Assembly (NCBI GenBank): GCA_947497085.1
Contig: CANMFE010000001.1
Location: 806,001 to 870,000, forward strand
Direction of reading: 5' to 3'
Source of the DNA: an uncultured Sphingomonadaceae bacterium
GTDB taxonomy: Bacteria > Pseudomonadota > Alphaproteobacteria > Sphingomonadales > Sphingomonadaceae
DNA: 64,000 nucleotides
Under the pieces are notes generated by a model. The model ran no database searches. It was not told the origin of the DNA and worked only from the letters and a program-made list of their open reading frames with translations. The position numbers and the translations under genes are program-made. Below, piece after piece: positions 34,329 to 42,543 of this stretch (the stretch's first letter is position 1; every line of letters starts with the position of its first letter).

Positions 34329-35506
34329 TAATTATCCTTACCCATGGCCACGTTCAGCCCATCCATATAATTTTCCGCTATCTGTTCTTTTTGGAAAAAT
34401 GCAGCGCTCCCGCTTTGCTGCCATGTCCGCAACTCTTCCTTGAGCGCTGCATTGTCCAGCACAAGCTTCTCAAATGCGCCATTAATCGCAGGCTGATCAC
34501 CGGCTGGAGCTGAGATTGCAAACCCTTTGTCATCGAAATAGCCGTCAATTGCCGCATCATCGGGATAAAGCACCGGGCATCCCGCCAACAGTGCCTCGAT
34601 AAACACCATCCCAAAGCTTTCCCTGTGCGAAAGCATCGCCAGAGCGGACGCACCATTCATAACATTTTGAATCTGGTCATGCGGGATAGCGCCCAATAGC
34701 CGGATATTGCTGGCCCCTGACTTGACGATTTGTTCTTCAACTTCGGCAATATGTTCCGCTTCGCCGCCGCCAATGACATGCAGTTCAAAATCCGGAGCGA
34801 TACCCTGCATATGTTTTGCAGCAGCAATAAGTGCCGGCAGGTTTTTAAGCCGCCAATGCCGCAAATGGAATGCGCTAACTATAACAGGACGGGTTCCACG
34901 GGGTTCGATGACAGAATCCTGTTCGGTAATACAGGGCAGCATGATTGTGGGGCCGTGCCTTTTGCCAAGTACGTTTTCCAGATATCGCAGGGCCCATGGC
35001 GTAAAGGGGAATACCATAGCTGCTTCATGGAATATCCTGCGATAGACTGTCCATAAGTCACGCCGGACATTCAATATCGTCCGGTCGCTATTGCCCTGCA
35101 CTGATAGCACATAAGGGACATTGAGAGCCTTTGCCACATGATAGGCAATAATCCCCTCCATGCTAAGCTTGTGCCCCTGTATCAGGTCAGGTTCTATCCC
35201 GCGCGCCTGAATGTCCCGTACAATATACCTGGCAATAGCCGTCATGACCGACCGCAGAAACAGGCCTTTGGAAGGCGCAGCATAGGTCAGGCAGGCAACA
35301 CCATCCTGCCCGCTATCCGTTTCCTCGATTTCCCAACCGTTAAGGGCGGCCAAACCCGCTTTTCCCGCTGAGATATTAATCCGGTTCAGGCTGTAGACAA
35401 ACTGCGCATGGCCAGTTTGCGCCGCATCAACAAGGTTTTTGATGGCATGCGTTTTCGCCGGAACATATGCGTCCGGATAATCAGTCGAGATATGGATTAT
35501 GGTCAT
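34328..35506 (-). CDS. Glycosyltransferase family 4
   Basis: A 392-residue GT-B fold retaining glycosyltransferase. The C-terminal donor-binding half has VSAFHLRHWRLKNLPALIAAA, LHVIGGGEAEH, RLLGAIPHDQIQNVMNGAS and the EX7E motif in ESFGMVFIEALLAGCPVL. The acceptor and donor sugars cannot be told. It is within the minus-strand polysaccharide run, 15 bases after the broken acyltransferase gene and coupled to the WecG-type gene. Confidence 0.9.
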   Translation of the reverse strand: MTIIHISTDYPDAYVPAKTHAIKNLVDAAQTGHAQFVYSLNRINISAGKAGLAALNGWEIEETDSGQDGVACLTYAAPSKGLFLRSVMTAIARYIVRDIQARGIEPDLIQGHKLSMEGIIAYHVAKALNVPYVLSVQGNSDRTILNVRRDLWTVYRRIFHEAAMVFPFTPWALRYLENVLGKRHGPTIMLPCITEQDSVIEPRGTRPVIVSAFHLRHWRLKNLPALIAAAKHMQGIAPDFELHVIGGGEAEHIAEVEEQIVKSGASNIRLLGAIPHDQIQNVMNGASALAMLSHRESFGMVFIEALLAGCPVLYPDDAAIDGYFDDKGFAISAPAGDQPAINGAFEKLVLDNAALKEELRTWQQSGSAAFFQKEQIAENYMDGLNVAMGKDN

Positions 35507-35521
35507 GGATAAATGGCTACC

Positions 35522-36031
35522 CTAGCTGTTTTTGTCATGAATTTTCTTGCGGAATTTTTTCTGACAGCTTCGCCGTATTCGGATCGGCTTGACGCAGTTT
35601 TTGCTCGTTTTCGTCCGCAGCAACCAATCTTCCAAATTTCCCACCTCGATATTCTCCACAATAACGCGCGCTATGTTTCCTGCAACTGCGCATTCATCCG
35701 CTATATCTTTGGGCAAAACTGAACTGGCTCCGATTATACAGCCATTGCCTATCGCGACTTCTCGGCAGAAGTAAGAATCTCACCGTTAATAAAACAGTTT
35801 TCGCCAATGCGTGTACTGGTATAATCTGGGTGCAAAATCATATGCCATGACGCGCGCATTGAATGCGATATAGCTGTCTTTTCCAATGTGGATTCCCGCC
35901 CGGAATGACTGATCGATTTTCGCCGACAGCGACATGCGCACCGTTGGATGAATATCCAGACCGCGCACCTTACGCAGAAAAAAAGTCCTGAACCAGAGCA
36001 GGAATTCGCGAAGAAAAGCAGTCCGGCGCAT
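35522..36031 (-). pseudogene. LbH acyltransferase gene broken by two frameshifts
   Basis: Read from 36031 the frame gives an LbH acyltransferase start (VRMSLSAKID, GIHIGKDSYIAFNARVMAYD) but stops at 35786. The expected continuation DYTSTRIGENCFINGEILTS lies in another frame, entered near 35828-35832, and after about 35758-35766 the original frame resumes with IGNGCIIGASSVLPKDIADE through AGNIARVIV to a stop at 35522. One extra base at the first site and one lost base at the second explain it. The whole would be about 170 residues. Either a recent pseudogene or two sequencing errors. It sits 3 bases after the polymerase gene. Confidence 0.8.
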
Positions 36032-36034
36032 GAT

Positions 36035-37339
36035 CTACCTTCTTATGGGCCGCATGGTATTGCGCCTGTTCCGCGCGAGTGAAAGCGATAGACCGAGCAT
36101 AAAATTGAACCATGCAAGCATGGCGCCCCAGAACGCCACGGTAAACATGACAATAATGATTGTGGAAAGTGCAATGGTAAGGCCAACAAACACATCGCGG
36201 TGAGTTGACAATGCACTTTGCCGGGCAGCACGCGCCAGCAAAACGACTATTGCAATGGCAATCAGGAAGTAGAGCAATGCCGGAACAAGGCCATATTTGA
36301 CAGCCATCGACAAGTAGTGCGCATCAATACTGTTACTGCCCCAGAACCAGTGCGGACGCGTATAGGGTTCATACCCGATGCCGAACCAAGGATTGGCCAA
36401 AACGTCATCGCTTGCATATTTCCAGATTTGAGTCCTGTACCACCCTGTACCGGGGTTAAAGGTAAGGTATCTGTATATTACCGATATAACCCCTCCCTCA
36501 GAGAACATCTGGATTAGGCATGCCATCGTCGCGATAGAAACCAATGCAAGTCTCCATCCTATATCGCGAACAGTTTTCTGCAACCAGTCATAGCCTAGGA
36601 AAGCTATATTCAGGAGCATCGCCAAAAATCCTGCAGAGCTAAGGGAAAAAAAGCCCAGCACCCCAAAACCGAAACCGCTAAATTTACGAATTTTATTCCG
36701 AAAGAGCATGAAAAATATCGGCAAAAATGTAGACATGAAAACACCCGCATGAATCGGATGAGAAAATGTACCATAGGCCCGAACTAAACCTAAACGCTTC
36801 TCAAAATTAAGGTTAGACCCTACTTCTCCCGCAGCACCAAATATGGATTGTGCCGTTTGTCTGACGAAAAGAGAGCCGATAATGCTTTCACCGACAAGCA
36901 AAAGGCCCGCAACTAAAAGCCCGGGCGAAATTATGATCAGCAATCGGCGCAAACTTTCGAAGTTATTCAATGAGCAACGCCCCACTAGATAAGCCAGCAT
37001 CATATCAACTGTCTGGCTTCCTCCGGCTTCGATACCTACGCTTACATCGTAATTTTGCGCAAATGATACCGGCAGCCAAAGTGCAGTAACCAGCATCATA
37101 AAATCAATAAATCCGAATTTTATTTTTCCGGTCGCAAGCTGCGTAATAACCCATGGAACCAAAAGGAACAGGGCAATACGATATGCACCCATACGGAATG
37201 AACCAGCATAGAACGCGACTTCAGGCGGCAATAATGTCGCATATATAAAGAAAGCGGCAGGCAATATCTGCACAAGACTAACCGAACGCTCTGCCTTGCG
37301 CGTCATCGGCCTCGTAATATCAATCGCAGCAGTTGCCAA
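36035..37339 (-). CDS. Polysaccharide polymerase-like (Wzy/O-antigen ligase fold) membrane protein
   Basis: A 434-residue protein with about ten to twelve hydrophobic helices and one large periplasmic loop near 290-345 (YLTFNPGTGWYRTQIWKYAS, GIGYEPYTRPHWFWG). The layout and the GTGWYRTQIW/FGIGYEP segments fit the Wzy_C/O-antigen ligase superfamily. It probably polymerises the repeat units on the periplasmic side. A second member is encoded at 44179. The gene ends 3 bases before the broken acyltransferase. Confidence 0.82.
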   Translation of the reverse strand: MATAAIDITRPMTRKAERSVSLVQILPAAFFIYATLLPPEVAFYAGSFRMGAYRIALFLLVPWVITQLATGKIKFGFIDFMMLVTALWLPVSFAQNYDVSVGIEAGGSQTVDMMLAYLVGRCSLNNFESLRRLLIIISPGLLVAGLLLVGESIIGSLFVRQTAQSIFGAAGEVGSNLNFEKRLGLVRAYGTFSHPIHAGVFMSTFLPIFFMLFRNKIRKFSGFGFGVLGFFSLSSAGFLAMLLNIAFLGYDWLQKTVRDIGWRLALVSIATMACLIQMFSEGGVISVIYRYLTFNPGTGWYRTQIWKYASDDVLANPWFGIGYEPYTRPHWFWGSNSIDAHYLSMAVKYGLVPALLYFLIAIAIVVLLARAARQSALSTHRDVFVGLTIALSTIIIVMFTVAFWGAMLAWFNFMLGLSLSLARNRRNTMRPIRR

Positions 37340-37431
37340 AATCTTTTCCCAATTATCAGATTATCGCCCTAGCGGTTCGTGCCGGCGAATGAAATAGCGT
37401 CTATAACGCCATTTCCCTATCCCGTGTAAAA

Positions 37432-38094
37432 TTATCTATTTGCCTTAATCCAGGCCCGCAGTTCATTTTTTATCCGCTGAATAAGGCCGGGCGGACTGTC
37501 TATCATTCTACCAAGAGAGCGCATATCTGTGTCCTGGCGAATGGAAAAACGAGGAAGCGGCGCTGCCACCGTCAACTTTTCACTACCGTCACTCGAATAA
37601 ATTGCATTCACTCCGTTCTGCCTGAGAATATTGAGAACCCTGCTATCATATCTTCCGAAAGGCAGGCCGGCGGCAGTGATGGGCCTGTCGCAGATGCTGG
37701 ACAGGCGGTGTAGCGATTGCGTTATCTCCCGCATCAATTCGTCATTATCAAGATCTGGCCAAGGCTGATGGTCCATACCATGCGTGCCGATTGCCATATC
37801 GGCATCGCGATCAATTTCCTGGACCTGCTGCGCCGTCAGATAGTCTTTCTCGCCAATTTTCCCGGCAAGCACGAAAAATACCGCCGACAGCTTGCGCTTT
37901 TTCAGTTCAGGATAGGCGATCTGATAATCGGACGCATTGCCATCATCAAATGTCAGCAGCACATTCTGACTGGATGCCTGCACCATATCCAGACATTCCT
38001 GGAAACGCGCTTCATCAATCCAGTATGGCGCTTCGCCATCTTCATAATCGCGATCTATGTCACCGATGCCGTGGAAATTCAGGATGAACGTCAT
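37432..38094 (-). CDS. Polysaccharide deacetylase (NodB-like)
   Basis: A 220-residue carbohydrate esterase family 4-like protein. The metal-binding Asp pair is in LLTFDDGNASD near residues 45-55 and the His pair in GTHGMDHQPW; GLPFGRYDSRVL and AIYSSDG match later NodB motifs. No signal peptide is seen, so it may act on a lipid-linked precursor in the cytoplasm. It lies 5 bases after the FemAB/GNAT gene, suggesting that removal of an N-acyl group is followed or replaced by a new acylation. Confidence 0.86.
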   Translation of the reverse strand: MTFILNFHGIGDIDRDYEDGEAPYWIDEARFQECLDMVQASSQNVLLTFDDGNASDYQIAYPELKKRKLSAVFFVLAGKIGEKDYLTAQQVQEIDRDADMAIGTHGMDHQPWPDLDNDELMREITQSLHRLSSICDRPITAAGLPFGRYDSRVLNILRQNGVNAIYSSDGSEKLTVAAPLPRFSIRQDTDMRSLGRMIDSPPGLIQRIKNELRAWIKANR

Positions 38095-38099
38095 ATGGG

Positions 38100-39137
38100 C
38101 TATCCTTTCACTTTCCGGTAGAGATATTCTGCGCCCTTTATAATTGCTGAATAGGGCTGCTCCGGCATTTTTTCACATATTGCGATGTTCTCCGCAAAAG
38201 TTCCGCCCATCCGCTTTTTGAAACGGTGCACTGCCGGGTTGGATTTTTCATCAACACCGCCAAGATCGTAGCGCCCCATGCCGAGCGATTTTGCATGCCC
38301 TATTACCGCCCATTGCAGAACATGGGACGCGCGCAAATCGCGGCCTTTATAAGTTGTGGCACCCAACAGATAGACAGCCGTATCCCCCGTATAGGAACCG
38401 ATATGGCCGCCCACCAACTCGTCTCCATCCCATGCCAGATGCACGGTGATATTGTCAGATACCGCAGCCTGGGCCGCCACATTTTTGAAAAACTCCGTAT
38501 CCTGCGGCGCAGAAAATCCCTTTTTATCGGCAAGTTGTTCCAGCAAAGGCGCGAAACGGTCAAAATCCTCCGCGTCACTCGATCGGGTAATCCGCAAATC
38601 ACCCCGCTCACCGCGGTTCAGGTCAGTCCGCCACTTGCCATTCAAATTCTTGCGCAGAACATCCAGATCGGGCGCAAGATCAATCATGAATGTCTGATAT
38701 CCATTACCAGCCTGCCGCGCAAAACCGGCATCTGCAAAACCTGTTTTGACCGTATCGCGCAGGTCATCAGCATATACATGCGGCTCGATACGCAGACATA
38801 GCTTGCGCGTTTCAGAATAATATTCAGACAGTTTGCGCAGCACTTCGCAAAAAACAACGCTGTCAAATTCGTACCCTCGGCGCATTACCATCGGCCCGTG
38901 GCTGACAAAAGCAATACCCGTTCCCACCACAGGCAGTTTTTTGACGCGAACATTGGCAAGTGCCACCAGCGCACCATCCTGCGTAATTTTTACATATTCG
39001 CTGACCGCACCAATTTGCGCGGCAGCGGTGCGGGCATAGGCCGGGCACTGCCGCCAGCTTGCATCGGCAAATTCGCCAATCAACTGATCGGCCTGCGAAT
39101 CATCTATACGCGAAAGGGTAAGGCTGGTTTCAGACAT
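38100..39137 (-). CDS. FemAB-like GNAT acyltransferase
   Basis: A 345-residue protein with two GNAT-fold halves, like FemAB/FemX peptidyl-tRNA-dependent transferases and BioF2-like acetyltransferases. LDVLRKNLNGKWRTDLNRGER and later VGGHIGSYTGDTAVYLLGATT and ASHVLQWAVIGHAKSLGMGRYDLGGVDE are typical. Such proteins in polysaccharide clusters are thought to acylate or aminoacylate amino sugars; the substrate is not known. Start at 39137 (MSETSLTL) or 39149; neither has a strong ribosome binding site. First gene of the minus-strand run. Confidence 0.8.
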   Translation of the reverse strand: MSETSLTLSRIDDSQADQLIGEFADASWRQCPAYARTAAAQIGAVSEYVKITQDGALVALANVRVKKLPVVGTGIAFVSHGPMVMRRGYEFDSVVFCEVLRKLSEYYSETRKLCLRIEPHVYADDLRDTVKTGFADAGFARQAGNGYQTFMIDLAPDLDVLRKNLNGKWRTDLNRGERGDLRITRSSDAEDFDRFAPLLEQLADKKGFSAPQDTEFFKNVAAQAAVSDNITVHLAWDGDELVGGHIGSYTGDTAVYLLGATTYKGRDLRASHVLQWAVIGHAKSLGMGRYDLGGVDEKSNPAVHRFKKRMGGTFAENIAICEKMPEQPYSAIIKGAEYLYRKVKG

Positions 39138-39225
39138 TAGGGCGCGCATAGCCGATGCGGAAAGCTATTGAAATAGCGCGCTACCTCCCATATCGGAGCT
39201 GTGGAACACGTTACCGCATGATTTT

Positions 39226-40269
39226 ATGGGCTGGAGTATTATTTTGGAGCAGGCAGAAACGAAACTCGACCTGCCGCCCGTGTCTGCGGATATCAACCTG
39301 TCTGTCGTCATCGTCAGCTATAATACGCGTGAGATGACAATCGAATGTGTGCAGTCCGTGCTGGACCATAAAGGCGGTCTGAACGTAGAGATCATTGTCG
39401 TCGATAATTGCTCGAAGGATGGCAGCGCCGCTGCACTGCGAGAGAATTTTCCAGGCATAACGGTGATTGACAGTCCGGCCAATGGCGGCTTCGCCTTTGG
39501 CAACAATATCGGGTTCGAGCGCGCCCATGGCCGCTATATATTGCTGCTCAACCCCGACACGCGCGTGCATGCGGGTAGTCTGGAAACCGCCATCACCTAT
39601 ATGGAGAATAATCCGGACGTAGGTGTTATGGGTCCAAGGGTACGGCTGGATGATGGCAGTCAGCAATCAAGTATGATCCGCTATCTGAGCCTGACCCAGC
39701 TGTTTTTTATTATTTTTATGCCCAGCCCGTGGATGCGCAAAACCAGTCTTTTTGGCGACTCGCGCTATGCTGACCTGTCGCGCGACGAGATTAACAGTAT
39801 TGATGCGGTTTCCGGCTGTTTCATGCTGGCACGACGCAAGATACTGGAAGAAACAGGCGGGCTCGACCAGCGTTTTTTCATGTATGGCGAGGAAAGTGAA
39901 TGGTGCCGCCGCATCACCCGTGCGGGATGGGATATTCATTACAACCCGAATGTCGAGATACTGCACCACGGTGCCGCTAGCACCGCACATATGAGCGAAT
40001 GGAAAGCGGTCGAAATGACGCGCGGGCACATATTGTTCCTGCGTTTTACACGCGGCGCATTTATCGCATGGCTTGGCACATTGCTGATGCTTGGGCGCGA
40101 TCTGGTGCGCTTGCCTTATTATGCGGTCAAGGCCGCATTGAACGGGTTTCGCTGGACCGAAAATGCGAAGCCATGGTGGGCGCGTCTGAAATTTGAAATG
40201 CGTTCCATCATGAACCTTCCCAAAGGACAGAACATTTCCCGCCCCGCACCTTCGGAAATTTCACAATGA
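39226..40269 (+). CDS. Glycosyltransferase family 2 (rhamnosyltransferase-like)
   Basis: A 347-residue inverting GT-A enzyme. LSVVIVSYNTREMTIECVQS starts the nucleotide-binding fold, DNCSKDGSAA follows, NPDTRVHAGS holds the acidic metal site, and GEESEWCRRI the catalytic-base region. The N-terminal pattern and the hydrophobic C-terminal helix resemble WbbL-type rhamnosyltransferases, which would fit the dTDP-rhamnose genes, but this is inference. It diverges from the FemAB gene and overlaps the next sulfotransferase start by 4 bases. Confidence 0.9.
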   Translation: MGWSIILEQAETKLDLPPVSADINLSVVIVSYNTREMTIECVQSVLDHKGGLNVEIIVVDNCSKDGSAAALRENFPGITVIDSPANGGFAFGNNIGFERAHGRYILLLNPDTRVHAGSLETAITYMENNPDVGVMGPRVRLDDGSQQSSMIRYLSLTQLFFIIFMPSPWMRKTSLFGDSRYADLSRDEINSIDAVSGCFMLARRKILEETGGLDQRFFMYGEESEWCRRITRAGWDIHYNPNVEILHHGAASTAHMSEWKAVEMTRGHILFLRFTRGAFIAWLGTLLMLGRDLVRLPYYAVKAALNGFRWTENAKPWWARLKFEMRSIMNLPKGQNISRPAPSEISQ

Positions 40270-41204
40270 GAAAATTTGCCATATCCATCATAAGGTTCTT
40301 GGTGCATTTGGCTTTGTTTCCGTTGGAGCTGATCTTACGGGCCATAGCGCCAAAACACATTACGCCGCCCATATTCATTATTGGCGCACCACGTTCAGGC
40401 ACCTCGCTGCTCTATGAGCTGATGATAACCCGTTTCCATTTCGCCTATATTTCCAACCTTGCGCACCGGTTTTACCTGACCCCGCTTGCCGCCACATGGC
40501 TGGGCAAGTCACGTATTGCTGCATGGCGCGGCGATTTTACCAGCCGTTTTGGCCATATCGCCGGCTGGGGTGCTCCCAATGAAGGCGGCTGGATATGGCG
40601 TCGCTGGCTGAAAGATGGCGACTGGACCGATGGCCATGATTTTGATGAAGCGCATATCCCGTCGCTGCGCGCGCTGACACTCGGCCTGGCAGGCATTATG
40701 GATGCACCGTTTCTCAACAAGAACGTAATGCATTCCAACCGGCTCCACCTGATGCACAAAATCTGGCCTGATGCGGTTTTCATTCATGTGCGCCGCGACA
40801 TTGCGGACAATGTCCGCTCGATCGTACGCGCAGAACGCAAGGAAGGCGGGCCCGCACATGATCAGGATCACTGGTGGTCGGTTCGTCCTTCCACCACTCC
40901 CGATTATATTGGCAAAGATGATGTCAGCCGTGCCACGGCACAGGTTATGGGAACAACCCAGGATATCCAGCGCGATATTGAAACCGTCGGCCCCGACAGG
41001 ATGGTGACGATAGATTATACCGGTATGTGCAGCGATCCCGCTGGCACAATAGACAAAATTGCCGATTTCCTATCCCGTCATAATGTACAGCCAAACGGCA
41101 AGCATATAATTCCGGAAAAATTTTCTTCCCCTGCATCCCGCCCCCTGGATACACATGAAGAAGACCTGATTATAAAAACAGGTAAAAACGTCGGTGCTAT
41201 CTGA
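40266..41204 (+). CDS. Sulfotransferase family protein
   Basis: A 312-residue sulfotransferase, different from the one at 32671. The PAPS loop IGAPRSGTSLLYELM is at 39-53, preceded by a short hydrophobic stretch (10-28) that may anchor it to the membrane. FIHVRRDIADNVRSIVRAER is the 3'-phosphate site, and TIDYTGMCSDPAGTIDKIADFL a late family motif. It is translationally coupled to the GT2 gene by a 4-base overlap, so it may sulfate the sugar that enzyme adds. Confidence 0.88.
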   Translation: MRKFAISIIRFLVHLALFPLELILRAIAPKHITPPIFIIGAPRSGTSLLYELMITRFHFAYISNLAHRFYLTPLAATWLGKSRIAAWRGDFTSRFGHIAGWGAPNEGGWIWRRWLKDGDWTDGHDFDEAHIPSLRALTLGLAGIMDAPFLNKNVMHSNRLHLMHKIWPDAVFIHVRRDIADNVRSIVRAERKEGGPAHDQDHWWSVRPSTTPDYIGKDDVSRATAQVMGTTQDIQRDIETVGPDRMVTIDYTGMCSDPAGTIDKIADFLSRHNVQPNGKHIIPEKFSSPASRPLDTHEEDLIIKTGKNVGAI

Positions 41205-41258
41205 TTCCGGCATAGGAATTGCTTTGCTTTTGCCCCATCCATCATTATGGGAACCGGT

Positions 41259-41924
41259 ATGAAGAATACTCCAGACACCGAATTTCGCACAGCATATCAC
41301 GACCATATCCGTCAGGATGTCCTGCCGCATATTCCGAAAACAGGCGGACAGCTGCTCGATCTGGGCGGCGGTGTTGGCGCAACCGCATTTGCGGCCAAAC
41401 AAATGGGCCTTGTGGATGAAGTGGGTGTCGCCGATCTGGTCGACAATACCGATTCAAAGGTAAAGTTGGACTTTGCTTTTCAGGGCAATCTGGAAGACAC
41501 TTCTTTTATAGACCATGTCATCTCAGAGCGCGGCAAGATGGACGTGATACTTGCGCTGGACATCCTTGAACATCTTGTCGATCCATGGGCAACTGTCGCG
41601 AAACTGCACGAAAGCCTCAAGTCCGGCGGTGTGCTGGTCGCCAGCATTCCCAATGTGCGCAATTACCGCGCGCTTTTTCCGCTGCTTTTCAAGAACCAGT
41701 GGACCTACCGCGACGCGGGTATATTGGATCGCACCCATTTGCGATTTTTTGTACGCTCAACCGCGATTGAACTGGTATCGTCATCGGGCCTGAAAGTTGA
41801 AAAAACCGTCAGTTCAGCTGTTGGCGGCGGGAAGATCAGGTTGCTGCGCACCATGACCCTGGGTCTGTTCAACAGCTTTACCGACCGGCAATATATTGTG
41901 GTTGCGCGGAATGAAGCTGTTTAA
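41259..41924 (+). CDS. Class I SAM-dependent methyltransferase
   Basis: A 221-residue cytosolic methyltransferase. LLDLGGGVGATAFAAKQMG near 30-50 is the SAM-binding motif I; DVILALDILEHLVDPWATVAKL and GGVLVASIPNVRNY are motifs II-III of the methyltransferase-11/23 type; RDAGILDRTHLRFF is common in methyltransferases of glycan clusters. It may methylate a sugar or the growing chain. ATG at 41259 is preferred for its GGGAACC upstream; ATG at 41247 is possible. It ends 18 bases from the convergent acetyltransferase gene. Confidence 0.85.
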   Translation: MKNTPDTEFRTAYHDHIRQDVLPHIPKTGGQLLDLGGGVGATAFAAKQMGLVDEVGVADLVDNTDSKVKLDFAFQGNLEDTSFIDHVISERGKMDVILALDILEHLVDPWATVAKLHESLKSGGVLVASIPNVRNYRALFPLLFKNQWTYRDAGILDRTHLRFFVRSTAIELVSSSGLKVEKTVSSAVGGGKIRLLRTMTLGLFNSFTDRQYIVVARNEAV

Positions 41925-41942
41925 ATCCGGGGTTTTACAGCC

Positions 41943-42542
41943 CTAGATTTCCCCGGCTTGTGCGGTCTGCACAAAGGCGGCGATGTCATTGTTCAGCAGA
42001 TAGGGCATCGCATTTGAGATTCTGTCATCCGGCCAATCCCACCACGCTATTTCAAGCAGTTTCGCGATTGTTTCTGCGTCAAAACGGTATTTGATCAGTT
42101 TGGCCGGATTGCCGCCCACAATGGCGTACGGCGGCACATCTTTTGTCACCAGTGCGCGGGCAGCCACGACCGCGCCCGTACCAATAGTAACACCCGACAT
42201 GATAATCGCTTCACGGCCAATCCAGACATCATGACCAATAGTGATGTCGCCCTTGCTTGCCGGGTGACCCGTAAAAGCGCTGTGCCGCACATCGACCACG
42301 TTGAACGGGTAGGTGGTCACCCAGTCATGCCGGTGTTCACCGCCAAGCATCACCTGAACCTGGGCCGCGAAGGAGCAGTATTTGCCAATGCTTAGGCCTG
42401 TCACATCATCAAATTTGCGTACCTCCAGCCCGCCATAGCTATGCATGCCAATGTCATATTCAGGGAAGACCTGTCGTAGCAGGCGCGGCCCCGGCTTCTG
42501 GCCAAACCGCCGTGCAATCCTTGCTTTCATTTTTTTCAGCAT
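41943..42542 (-). CDS. CatB-related O-acetyltransferase
   Basis: A 199-residue hexapeptide-repeat acetyltransferase related to chloramphenicol (xenobiotic) acetyltransferases. LGGEHRHDWVTTYPF carries the catalytic-type His, and ITIGHDVWIGREAIIMSGVTIGTGAVVAARALV with VGGNPAKLIKYRF closes the beta-helix. In this cluster it most likely O-acetylates a sugar rather than an antibiotic. It directly follows the flippase gene on the minus strand (1-base gap). Confidence 0.9.
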   Translation of the reverse strand: MLKKMKARIARRFGQKPGPRLLRQVFPEYDIGMHSYGGLEVRKFDDVTGLSIGKYCSFAAQVQVMLGGEHRHDWVTTYPFNVVDVRHSAFTGHPASKGDITIGHDVWIGREAIIMSGVTIGTGAVVAARALVTKDVPPYAIVGGNPAKLIKYRFDAETIAKLLEIAWWDWPDDRISNAMPYLLNNDIAAFVQTAQAGEI

Positions 42543-42543
42543 G

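Noticed and set aside
35786..36031. 81-residue protein as a separate small gene
   Set aside because: It is the N-terminal part of an acyltransferase whose continuation is found in shifted frames; better described as a pseudogene.
41943..42542. Chloramphenicol resistance gene
   Set aside because: The CatB-like fold is shared by polysaccharide O-acetyltransferases, and the gene is 1 base from a flippase gene in a glycan cluster.
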